DNA of 64,000 nt from assembly GCA_029465975.1 (NCBI GenBank), contig CM055741.1, forward strand, positions 7,323,403-7,387,402. The letters run 5' to 3'. The position numbers and the translations under genes were made by a program. This document shows, piece after piece, positions 45,301-58,500 of the stretch; within the stretch, counting starts at the first letter, position 1; every line of letters starts with the position of its first letter. Origin of the DNA: Dallia pectoralis (lineage: Eukaryota > Chordata > Actinopteri > Esociformes > Umbridae). The notes under the pieces were generated by a model. The model was not told the origin of the DNA and made no database searches. It saw nothing but the letters and a program-made list of their open reading frames with translations.

Positions 45301-46514
45301 TTTTTGTAGTATGATAATGCTTTTGTTTCATCAGAATAAATTACCCCAACATTAGTTTGTGTCCTGTAGTTGCACTTTACACATACACCAAATAAACAAC
45401 ACGTTTCATATAGCTATTAGTTCCCCCCAGCAACTTTCAGTAGTTACCAATACCAAACAGTCGAAAGAAGTTGTGGTTTGTATTTTATTACAGTTAGGTA
45501 TAAAATAAGTTAGCATTGTATTGCACACCAACAAGGCAAAATGTATTATAAATATACATGCCTATAGTAGTATAGGCTACATTCCTTTAATGTTGATGAA
45601 TAATTTCTACATACCTACTGAATGCGTTTCTCTTCAAGGATGAGAGTCTGCGGTTGCAGGTTAGAATGATTTACCTGTTATGTGCATTGTTTAGGCTGCA
45701 AGTGCGTTCAGGAAGTGTGGGATTATACATTTCTTTAGTGTCCTTAAAAGGCACAACACACAGTTGTACACCTACTGTCATGTACTACTGCGAATATATG
45801 TGTCTGTTTACATGTACAATATCGTTAAGGCAAAGCACATTGTATATTGGAATAATCTCTTTATACCGATTATTGTAAAACATTAAAGGGAATATGTGGC
45901 TTGCAATGTAGATCTGTTGACCTATCAATGAATAATGTTAATCGATTGGTTCTTAACAAATATAACGTAGAAATGTCTCATAAGCCTAGTTTGATAACTG
46001 TATGCAATGACAACATGAAATGTCACCTAGTTTTACTTCAATTGTTTGTTTCTGTAAAGTTGGTTTACTAGTTTAGCAAAAAGACTAAATGTGAACAAAT
46101 GCACCCTTCAACACCTGGTTCAAACTATAATGCCGATCTGATAAAAGGCCACTCCTTACACTCACTCCTTTAAAAATAATAAATGCAAAAAGGCATCTAA
46201 TTCAGCCTCTTCCAATGAAGAGGTCCTGACAATAATGATCCCGGAAATGTTGTGTAAAGTTCCCCCTCCATGCTGCCCATGCTTATAGTGATGCATAAAA
46301 CCGACCGCATAACCAGATTTCGGCCTAATCTGTAACGTCCATATTAGGCTGTTATAAGCCATCTAGTGTATTCCATCTAACGCACCATAGCGACCTGCAG
46401 TAAAACATTTAGCCCCCGTTTAAAGTTAGAGGGAGCGCAGGTTAGTGTGTGTGCGCGGAATGTTTTCTGTTTTGTGGTCGTGCCGTTCCCTGTTTGCCTC
46501 TCCTCGATGCCCGT
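42364..46514. other. Intergenic region between the ccdc88-family start and pld5 stop
   Basis: About 4.1 kb containing the ccdc88-family promoter side and the pld5 3'UTR. The ATCA-rich simple sequence at 43290-43340 and a strong CTCF-like motif at 44938-44951 are the only structures noted. Short ORFs here (e.g. 42534-42896, 44259-44498) have no family features. Confidence 0.5.
44938..44951 (+). promoter_or_regulatory. CTCF-like core motif
   Basis: CCACTAGGTGGCAG is a full match to the vertebrate CTCF core consensus (CCASYAGRKGGCRS). It lies between two tandem minus-strand genes. Confidence 0.6.
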
Positions 46515-49500
46515 TCACATTTTGACCTGCGACTGTCGCGGGATCCGGAGTTTGTTTCCATCCGGGGGTTTGACGGTAGCAGGTGTGGTTCTTGCATAGC
46601 GTGAGTGCCAGTCTCTCTCGAACGCAGCCCTTAAATGCTCCAGGATAGTGTCCCCTCCCTCCCTGAGAGTGTGTGTGGACCTGATCACCAGTCCAGCTGC
46701 TGCATTGTGGGCAAATTCGCTTCCCACCCAGTCTTGGTTCCCTGGGGAAAGAGGAACGCGTCATGAGATTGTGCTCTTAAAATGTGTGTATTTTTAATTG
46801 TGTATGAACACCCCTTATTGTATCAGGTCAATTAACTCAAACTCCAGACAGGGTAACTCACCTATGTAGAGGGCATTGTCCGTCACCATGTACTTATTAT
46901 GGTTTATCTCGGATGGGCTGTTATCCATCTGATCCCTCCTACTAAAAAACCTCTGCAAAAAAAAATATATACGGTCACTAGTTAAGCTTTTTTCACTTCT
47001 TTGCAGTCTAATGTAAACATGAATTCATCCACACCATATATTGTTTACAGCCGGGTGGATTATATTGTATCCCTTTAGTAACATGTCCCCCTGTGTTACT
47101 TTCCATTCACTTACAGCCTCTAAGGAGCAGTTGGCCAGCTCCATGCACAGAGACTTCAGAGACGTGACAAAGTTAAAGGTGAGCGGGTTGGTCTGCTTCC
47201 AGTAACTGATAAGCATACGAACTTTGACCCCTCGCAGAACCACCGCCTCACGTATCGCCTCATCAATGGGAGACCAGTATCTGTGTTGATGGAAGGGGTC
47301 ACAAGGTCACAGGACGTTAGAACAACTGTGGGAAACTACGGGGAGGTCTTGTGAGAATATATAACAGAGGCAGTCTGAAATTCCGAGTTGCGAAGTATGT
47401 GGTCTTGATGACATGAAACACAAATCACCTTGATGACGTAGGACACAGTATTCAGGCTTGACAGTATTCAGGCTTGACAGTATTCAGGCATGACAGTATT
47501 CAGGCTTGACAGTATTCAGGCTTGACAGTATTCAGGCTTGACAGTATTCAGGCTTGACAGTATTCAGGCTTGACAGTATTCAGGCTTGACAGTATTTAGG
47601 CTTGACAGTATTTAGGCTTGACAGTATTTAGGCTTGACAGTATTTAGGCTTGACAGTATTCAGGCTTGACAGTATTCAGGCTTGACAGTATTCAGGCTTG
47701 ACAGTATTCAGGCTTGACAGTGCCGCTTGTAGAATTTATGGCCGAACATTTTAGATCTTTAAAGCCGAACTCCTTCATTTGTTTCATTCATAATTGACGG
47801 CAGAAATGCACTAGCGATAACAAAACACACTTTTTGGAAACAGACACCAAACATCCAGGAGTAGGAGCTTGAGGAGTTAACCTGAAATTCATCCATGTAA
47901 AATGAAATTAAACTTCATTTATAAATCATAAATTCTGCATGTTTTTGAAAAGTGCAAACACGGGAGCGGTTAAAACGAAATGCGTTTCGGCAAGCTTTAC
48001 CTTGAAACTAAAGATCCCTGAGAGGCCTTTATCAGCAGGGGGAGGTAGTCTGTGACAGAGATATAGATGAACGACTTGGCCTTCTGCATCACTTCCCTAA
48101 CGGCGTCTATGTCCATGGCCCGATCTTTAGGACAGAAGAGCTCCGGAGACGTCTGAGGACAAAAACGTCACAGGATCAACTGTGAGAACGACGGCGTCCG
48201 GACGTTCGGTTTCATTTGGAGAATTCGAAGAATTAACCGACGACTCGATCTCTTTCCCTCACTCCACGTTTCTCTCTCAGATCACGATTCGGTAACAGAG
48301 CTGTAAACGGACTTTTGAAATATATTTTCACAACTCTGTGTGGCACGGTGTCAGCGAAATTCGTGCTCTCTCGTTCTCCGCCGTCTATTCAAAACGACGG
48401 TTGTTATGCGGTTTACCGTTACCGAAATGTTAGGCCGTGTCAATACTGAACGAGCTCCGAGACTTTGGAGGTGAGAGAGGGCAGTAAACGTTGAACGCGC
48501 GCAACCCTGGAACATGCATCACTGTCAGGAGTCTGCTGAAACGGGCGGCTGCAGAAGGTGCGGAGAGGGCAAGGTTCTGCCGACTCTAGTACCACAGCAG
48601 GACGCCATTACTCCGTTACGCCGCTACCTCCCGTTATGATGATGAATGTGTGGCCTGTAGTCGATCTGCGTCTCGTCGCTGGAGGCGGGGAGGGGGGGCA
48701 AGATTCATTACATTCACATTAGACGCTGACGCGTTGATCGGAAATGTTCTGTTTGTTTCGACGCAACATTTGCATGATTAATCGCCTCAGGAGGGCGTCG
48801 GCTTATTTATAAATAAGGCAATCTGGTTTCTGTGTCGTGCGGTTTGGAACGTCGTTACAAGAGAAACCAAATCGAGTGAGTATGAAAGTCGTCGTTAGTT
48901 ATGAAGACGTCTGGTAAACGAAATCGATATTTCTCAGCACGGAGTGTAGAAACGTAACTACAGAACTCCCTCAGAGGACCCCGGCGGCGGAACAGGTTTG
49001 GCCCGGTGTGATGCGTTATGAAGTAACATCCTCACGGCCACATAGGCGGTGACCTCGGTGTCGTTCAGGTGCAGGGTGACGGGGCTGTCTCTGCCGTAGA
49101 GGGCCGTGACTCGCTTGGACCAGATGGACGGGATGTAGTCCCTGTGCTGGAGCTGCCAGTAGAAGCTGAACACCCTGTGCAGGTCTAAGGCCAGACAGCT
49201 GCAGTTGTACATAATCACTCCGAGCTCTTTCCTCTGTGGAGGGGTGGAAGGGGGGAGGAGAAGGAGAGGCAATGTTGGATGGCAGTTTAAAACCGTCTCG
49301 TCTAGAGCCTCCCTCTCGGTGTAACAGGATCAAATCACACTGGGGGAACTAATGAGAAAACAACCACGGCATGTAATTTAAGAGAATGAAAAGGATTTAT
49401 CAAGCCAACCTAGGGGATAATTTGAATTGGGCACAAATAGCGGCCGTAAAGATGTGCGCCGGTACGCGATAATGACAGGAAGAAAAACATACATTAATAC

Positions 49501-52500
49501 GTAATGAGTTTTATGGGATAACTTGTTCTGCCCGTCGCCAGTGAGAATGTCATTCGCCAGCCAACCACCACGGCTACGGTGAACACCCAATGAAATCCCC
49601 AGCACCGGATCGTATTATACCGGGCCTTGTTAGGGTATAATAGCCTGTCGGAAATAGCGGTTGGTCCAGTGTGCTGTGTATGTAACAGCTTTTCACCTGA
49701 CAAAGACTGTTGACAGCTCATTACTGCACATAGCTTAAGAAATATTCTCTGTCTGGAGTGTGGAGATTCCTGCTGTTGTGCAGTATGTATGTATGTATGT
49801 GTGTGTGTGTGCGTGCGTGCGTGTGTGTGTGCGTGCATGCGTGTGTGTGTGCGTGTGTGTATGCGTGTGTGTGTGTGTATGCACGTGTGTGTGCGTGCGT
49901 GCGTTTGTGTGCATGTGCGTGCGTGTGTGTGTGTGGACTCCTCATCGGCTGGATAGTTAATTACACTCAAAAGTGGTTCCACCACCAGCTGGCACTGACG
50001 CTTAAAAAGTGCTAGGTAATCACTTCTCAGATCTCCTCCGGCACCCGGCTCCGCACTAACTCCAATCTCAGGCCGGTACCTTGGACAGCGATCTCCAGTC
50101 CATGCTCCCGCTGCCGATAAACACGTGCTTCCGGTCCACCAGCCAGAAGTTGGAGTGCAGTTGGCCTTGGGTCAGAGCACTCATATTCACATAGCGAGCC
50201 TCTGCACCTGGAGGGAGAACGCACGGTCACATGTGAAAAGGAAGTACGACACCTCTGCCCTTCAGTTTTTCTTGCTGGAGTAAAATGTATATTTCTTTGC
50301 TTCATTTTCACCGTGTTGCGGTTTACATATGGGCAAGTGTCTTGGTCAAGGGCACAATGGTAACACGTCCCGTTAGGATACTGAGTAAGGGCTGCCAATG
50401 TGGCCAGTGTTTCTCAGAAAGTCAAAGCAGTCTCTAAGGCCAAGCAGGAAATGAGACAGTGCTGTAGGAAGGGGTTGTTTTAGTACATTTGCGTAAGTGC
50501 GGTTTGACGTTGCGGTGTCAAGTGGTCCCAGAGAAACTGTACAGAGAAAGGTTGTGGAGCAGAGATCACACTGCTGAAACTACATAGAAGGGTTGTGGAG
50601 CAGAGATCACACTGCTGAAACTGTACAGACAAGGGTTGTGGAGCAGAGATCACACTGCTGAAAATGTACGGACAAGGGTTGTGGAGCAGAGATCACACTA
50701 CTGAAACTGTACATACAAGGGCTGTGGAGCAGAGATCACACTGCTGAAACTGCACAGACAAGGGTTGTGGAGCAGAGATCAGACTGCTGAAAATGTACGG
50801 AGATGGGATGTAAAGCAGAGATCACACTGCTGAAGCTATATGCCAGACACAATTGTGTGTCTATAATATCACAGCCAGTACAATTGCAACATTAGCTGAA
50901 TAATAACTTTATTCTCCGGAACGCTTAATGCAGGTTATATGTATAAATAACATCTATCACTCACCGTTCTCGACAAGCTTCTTCAGCTCGACAGAGTGTA
51001 GGAGACTGCTGGCAATCTTCAATGTCACCTTTCTGGACCTGAGCTGGAGCAATCTCTGGAACAGGTGCTGGCCCTGAGAGGGATGGCAAAGTACTGTGTT
51101 TGATTGTTATTGTTCACTCTGTGAACGTCTTTACCCGAGTCTGTTACCCGCTTTTAGTGGGCTAGTAGCCATTTAACCTGCCGGTATTGATTTAATGGAT
51201 TGCGCTCTAACCAGTCCCATGGGGGAAATGTTCATAAATATTAATTTTCTGGGTTTGTAAAATGGTTTGAGTGCTGCACGCTTACACTGCATCCGTGTAG
51301 TTGAATGACCTCAGGAAAAAAACTCTAGGATTTTACTTCGTCTGGAGAAGTCACCAACGCCTCGCCTAATTCACAGGCTGCTACGTTTAATGTTGCCAAT
51401 TAAGTGTCTCTACTATATCTGTTCAGCTCCCACCGACAGGTGTGCAAGCTCTTGCCCGTGTTTTGTGAGCCTTGAGGTGATACCACCCAGAACACCTGGA
51501 AGACAAAGCGCTGGCGTTCCTGTCTAAATATACCTGTTTGGTAGCGTCGGGCCATGACGTCTCCTGGTCCAATGAGATGAGGTTCCAGACGGGCGACACC
51601 ACCTCCACCGAGCGCTTGGCCTGGTCCAACAGGCTGTGGAGGCCTGCAGAAAGGGGCACGTGGGTCGTACCATCTACGGAAAGGGGGAGGTCCTCTGGAA
51701 TGTTCTCCACAAGGACAATGCTGACAAGCAAGCATACAGTTTAACGCGGTGCAGCTAGGGAACTGTGGTTGATCACACACATCTGTACGGCGTCATACAC
51801 TAATGCACACAACTCTGAACTTTGTTGATAATGTTTCAGACAGGAAGCTGCAGAAAGTCACACGGCTGCTAATGTTAAAGACACGCAGCCGTATAAAGTG
51901 ATACATCGGCATCTCAGCAGAATGGTTTGCGCCTCTGTGACGATGTCAGCTAGCGGGTTCTCGGTTCCTTCTTACCGGCAGTGTCTGTTGCAGTTCTCCT
52001 CGGTGATGCCGTCCTCTTCCTCCCCCCATATATCCACAGTGGAGACTAGCAGTGCTACCAGCACGGCGAAGCAGCACAGCAGAGCAAAGATGGCTATGCA
52101 CTTCTGCTGAGACTGAAAGACAGGGAGACAAACCGGATCAGGAAGTTGTAACACACGACAGAACAACTGCATATTGTTCACTGGAGCCGTGTTTGTGCTT
52201 CATGTACAGTGAGTGACCACTGCGGAGGTTGTAACACACAACAGAACAACTGCATATTGTTCACTGGATGTCCGGGGTTGTTGTGACAAACCTACAAATT
52301 GAGTGTTAGGGACGTAAATTTGTTCTACCACACACACACATAGACACCCACATACGCACACACACATACGCCGTCCATCACCAGACACTATCATCTTCCC
52401 GGAATGTTACATTTGCTGTTATAGTAATTTTCGGCAGAGCGAAGATGATATAGATTTGTAGCTTCTCATTCCATTGTAAAGAGTTTGCCTTGAGGTTAAA

Positions 52501-55500
52501 ATAAACGTTTACAGTCTGAAAGTTAATTCCCTATAAAGGCTCTTCAACCCTGTCTCCACTGTGAAAATGTGACGTGTTTGTTTGTCAGAAGTGTTTTTGA
52601 AACCATCAACATCAAGGCAAGTATAGAATGCTGTACTCTCTTAATTTATTTACACCCCTAAGTGACATTAATAGCATGTCGGCCAAGAAACAAAAAACGC
52701 AAACAAGCTTTTTGACAATCAAGATGTGATATTTCTGGGTTGTCGAATAGAGTCAATGTTATAGTGGCATGTATTGAATTCACCTCAATAGGGAACACAT
52801 TTATTTTTATTATCGCACCTACATTTTACAATGTAAAGACTAAGCCCTGCAGGACATATTTTCAATTAAATTTGATCTTAGGTGCGGGACCAAAAAAAAT
52901 ACGATCTAGTATATTGGTATTTTAGCTGAAAATATAAAACAGTTAATATGTCAGAATTTGCATAATCAGTCACCAAACTCTGTTTTTATTTGACATATAA
53001 GAAACGAGGAATGCATTTTCCCAAGGTTCCTTTAGTAGCTATTTCCCCTGTGGATACATGAAGGTGCGGTTAGACACACACACTAGAAGTTTGCTAAACC
53101 TTACTTCACGCCAAGAGAAGCTGCCGACTATATGCGAAACAGAAGGAAAAAAGATTCCTGGTAAAGCTGCTTGGAAAAGAAAGAAAGAAGTAAAACCACT
53201 GTTCCATTGAATGAAGTAGAAAGAGACTTATATGTTTGGGGCTTTCGTACAGTCGTCCTTACCGCTTTGTTCAAATGCGTCAGAGCCGACAGGGTTTTTG
53301 TAAAACCTCCAAACCGTCTGCTTTGCTTCGTAAATTCTCTGGTGCACCTCCTTTGACAATCACAGTGTTCAACTTTTAAACAATTTGGCCTAGATATTTT
53401 ATATAAAAACATACATAACGGGACAAGGGCTTAACAATTCATTGTGGTCAACGGTTCGAAAACACATTGCTCTTTAAGAGGTTTCCTCAAGTTACTTATT
53501 TTCATATAACGTCATTTATGACAGCGTAATTTCTGTTCTTCTCACAAGGACTCTTGTGCCATTTTTTTCTCCGGGTCTGTTGGTCAATATTATCTGCGGC
53601 AGTGTAACACTGTGTCACGGCATCACATTATCCGGTCTCGATCTCTTCTGCTTTGTGATTTAATCAACATCGACTCTGGCCTCTGCTCAGCTTCCCACGA
53701 GTGTCTGCGGGTGAAGGAGCTGTTGCCCCGGACCCGTGTACGATAACTACGGAATTTGCCACCACCCCAGCGGATCTCTTTACAGCTGTACACAATATAT
53801 TCATCTGCAACTCTTTCTGGCCCCCGTCAGCATTTCTTGTGTCTGGTAGCAGAACTGATTCCTCCTCTTCTAACTGTAGCGTATGAAAATGTCAGTTCTA
53901 CATCTGTCACCGTCACAACCAATATAACTGAAAGTGAGGCAACAATAGAATAGAGACGGTATCTATAGAATAATATGCTCCACGCTGTCTGCTCTACCCT
54001 GTCTGCTCTACCCTGTCTGCTCTACCCGGTCTGCTCTACCCTGTCTGCTCTACCATGTCTGCTCTACCCTGTCTGCTCTTCCCGGTCTGCTCTACCCGGT
54101 CTGCTCTACCCTGTCTGCTCTACCCTGTCTGCTCTACCCGGTCTGCTCTACCATGTCTGCTCTACCATGTCTGCTCTACCCGGTCTGCTCTACGCTGTCT
54201 GCTCTACCATGTCTGCTCTACCATGTCTGCTCTACCATGTCTGCTCAACCATGTCTGCTCTACGCTGTCTGCTCTACGCTGTCTGTCATGAGCATTCATG
54301 CTGAAAGGAACAGAAACAGGCGGATACACTTTGCACCGGGCTGTCAGGCTGAGGGAACACGCGGGGGACCGTTCCTCCCTACAGTTCATTTAGCGGAGCC
54401 AAGGACCTCGTCACGTTTCGCCGGCGTTAATACCCTCTGGGAAATTCAACCCGGCAACCAATACGACATGCCAGAGGCTGTCAGATAAATGAAGAGATAC
54501 ACACCGGCTACAATCTCACATCTCTGGTATGTTTGCCACTTTTCCACGGACAAATGCCATTTAACTCATTTGCATGACGGTACTCGCGACAAACAGCTGT
54601 TTCTGAAGACGCAACTCATTTCGAGTTAATGACATATTCAGCCTACTCAGCTCCTTTTCGATATTTAAATCAGGGATAGAAATCCATAGCTGTCGACGTG
54701 AAGCAGCCCAAATGAACAACTCCAAACAAACTGCCAAGCCAGACACATTTCAGACGAGGACAATGAAACAACGATAATAAATAAAACACAAGTAACCTTT
54801 CAACAGAGGAAAATGAACGGGTTCTCAGGAACGGGTTCTCTGGACCTCGGTCTCACCTTCATGGGCTCCTGTGCGTGTGCGGTTGTCTGTGCCATGAGGA
54901 CGCCTTCAGAACTTCTCAGACATGGTGAAGTAACGGTTGTTGGTAATCGGGTGCTACGTCCTTCCTGCTGTCAGTGTCTCGATAAACCCCTGTCCTCGTC
55001 CTGACATTACCCTGATCCCGTCTGTGTGAGCTGAGCTCTGGTGCCTCTGTCGTTTAACTCTCCTAAGTTTGTCCCAGTCAGCTCTGACATGGTCCCTTCC
55101 TCATCCCCTCTGGCGCAATCAAGTACGAGTCTGTGTGTGTGTGCGTGTGCACGCTCGCCGACGGTCTCTTCTACTTCTAAGTCCACAGTGTGTGAGAGTG
55201 TGTGTGTGTGTGAGAGTGTGTGTGTGAGAGTGTGTGTGTGTTTGGGCGTGTGTGCTCCCCTCCTCCCCTCCACACTGGCAGAGGCGGGGGAAAGATGGAG
55301 CAAGAACATATGCCCATCCCGTCTGCCTAAACATCTAATCTGAAAGCCCTTACCCCCCTAACCCCACCATGCCTCCCCACACCCCCCCTCCCCACGACCA
55401 GCACCTCCTAAACGCCCCACTCGCTGTCTCCTCAACTGCCCTGATGTGTCTAAGGGTAATAAACCACACAGCAAACACATGAATGCCGTATGTTGCTGTA

Positions 55501-58500
55501 AATCGGTACTCACATGTCATAACCACTACTGTACATACTGTATATATACCACTGTGACTGATACGATTCTACTGTAAATCGGTACTCACATGTCATAACA
55601 ACTACCGTACATACTGTATATATACCACTGTGACTGATACGATTATACTGTAAATCGGTACTCACATGTCATAACAACTACCGTACATACTGTATATATA
55701 CCACTGTGACTGATACGATTATACTGTAAATCGGTACTCACATGTCATAACAACTACCGTACATACTGTATATATACCACTGTGACTGATACGATTATAC
55801 TGTAAATCGGTACTCACATGTCATAACAACTACCGTACATACTGTATATATACCACTGTGACTGATACGATTATACTGTAAATCGGTACTCACAGGTCAT
55901 AACCACTACTGTACATACTGTGTATATACCACTGTGACTGATACAATTCTACTGTAAATCGGTACTCACAGGTCATAACCACTACCGTACATACGGTGTA
56001 TATATACCACTGTGACTGATACAATTCTACTGTAAATCGGTACTCACAGGTCATAACCACTACTGTACATACGGTGTATATACCACTGTGACTGATACGA
56101 TTCTACTGTATATCGGTACTCACATGTCATAACAACTACCGTACATACTGTATATATACCACTGTGACTGATACGATTCTACTGTATATCGGTACTCACA
56201 GGTCATAACCACTACCGTACATACTGTATATATACCACTGTGACTGATACGATTCTACTGTATATCGGTACTCACATGTCATAACAACTACCGTACATAC
56301 TGTATATATACCACTGTGACTGATACGATTCTACTGTATATCGGTACTCACAGGTCATAACCACTACCGTACATACGGTGTATATATACCACTGTGACTG
56401 ATACAATTCTACTGTAAATCGGTACTCACAGGTCATAACCACTACTGTACATACTGTGTATATACCACTGTGACTGATACAATTCTACTGTATATCGGTA
56501 CTCACAGGTCATAACCACTACCGTACATACTGTATATATACCACTGTGACTGATATGATTCTACTGTATATCGGTACTCACAGGTCATAACCACTACCGT
56601 ACATACGGTGTATATATACCACTGTGACTGATACAATTCTACTGTATATCGGTACTCACAGGTCATAACCACTACCGTACATACGGTGTATATATACCAC
56701 TGTGACTGATACAATTCTACTGTAAATCGGTACTCACAGGTCATAACCACTATGAGTGAAAAGAGCCTGCTGCCTGCTGAAGGAGGCTGAATCGACCGCC
56801 GTATTTGGGAGAAACAGAGAGGGGGGGGGGACAGAGAGGGGGGGGGGGACAGAGAGGGGGAGATGGCAAGAGAGAGAGAGAGGGGACAAAGCTAGAGAGA
56901 GACAGAAAGAGAGGGGGGGACAGACATACAGAGAGAGTGAGTGAGGGACAGAAAGAGAGAGAGGATGGACAGAGAGAGAGACACACACAGAGAGTGGGAT
57001 AAAACTGATCAACCTGACTTTTTGCCGTCCTTTGACTACAAACAACTTCCAGTTTGAAGTCTATCACTAATTTGAGTCGGCTCTGCCCCATCGCGCCAAA
57101 CGATCTAAAAGCTCCCCTGAAAACATGGCACCCTCACGACACTGCACTCTGTAACACCTGATGTACAGATAGCCTGAACAAAACCCATTCATTGGTAGTG
57201 GGAACAGCCGGTTGGCTTAAGGGAAAGAGATTAAAAAGTGATGAAGCCAATTCAATTTAATTGATTAGTTGAGGTTTTGGCGAAATCAAATTAATCGTCA
57301 AAATTCCTGTTTCCAGAAACACATCCCGTCAGTCCAGTTACCCATCCATACTGAAATAGATTGGGAGGAACATGCTATACAGAGGCGACTGTCTCCACTG
57401 TCCAAAAACATCACCAAACCTCTCCCTCCTCTGCCTGGTCCAGAGGATTGGTTAAGGCCATGGACTGTTGAGTAGAAAGACTGTGTGAAGTTGACAGTGT
57501 CATGGGGAAAACCACTGAGCTTTTTTCGACAGAGGTGCCCTCTGCAAGTCATCCTCTCAGCGAGATACCAACAGTTTGGGTGAGAGAGAGGGAGGGAGGG
57601 AGAAAGAAGGGAGAGAGAGAAAGAGAGGGATGGGGAACGAGAGAGAAACGGACAGGTTTGACGAGATGAGTTCAGACATTTTCAGAGAAAGGGCAATGCT
57701 GCCTACACTTGGTGGTCCTCCTGTAGTCCACTTCAAACTGAGAGGTGACTTTGGTGGCTGTGGGGAAAACAGGGAAGCAGGAACACATCTTTCCCTGTTG
57801 TTTGTGCCAAGTTTCTCTATGCCGGAATAAATACACTTTTGGCAGTAACACCCGGCAATACCTCGGAAACAGGTCATCTGGAAACACGGTCAGCTCCTCT
57901 CCGTCGGTAGAGAAATAGGTTTTCGGCCATGGCCAGTGCACTCATGTGATTCTCGTCACTTTTCTGGTCACATGGTTCATTCCCCCCCTTGTCCGTTCGT
58001 TCCCAATGCAAGGAACAACAGGAAATAGGTTGCAGAGTCTACAGTCGCCATGGGAGGGTGTCGCCGTGCCAACAAAGGGTTTGGGCAGTGGTGGTGCTGG
58101 AGCACGCTGCCAGTGTGTTTATTGCTACGGTCTCTGTCTGACTCAGCAGCAGAAGGTACTCACAGTGATTCATTCATTGCAATGCAGCTCCGCCCCCAAT
58201 CAATCGAAAAGTCCCACGGACTGTAGAGCAGAACACTGCCTTCGTCCATTTAATTAGTATTTAGTCACAGGGCCTGGGTCTGATTGAGCTTGCCTTGCTT
58301 ATAGGGAACCAATGGAATGATCTTTAAAGAGGAAGCCCCACGCATTTGTCAGTGCTAGCATGCTAATGTGAAAGCGAATAGCGAACGTAAATATAGGGAA
58401 AACGATAACAACCCCTAACCCGGGATTGATGTCTAATGCTGCCACAGACAAAGCAACATTTGGAAAACAACTCATCTATGTGGAGAAGGAAAAGCTTAAG

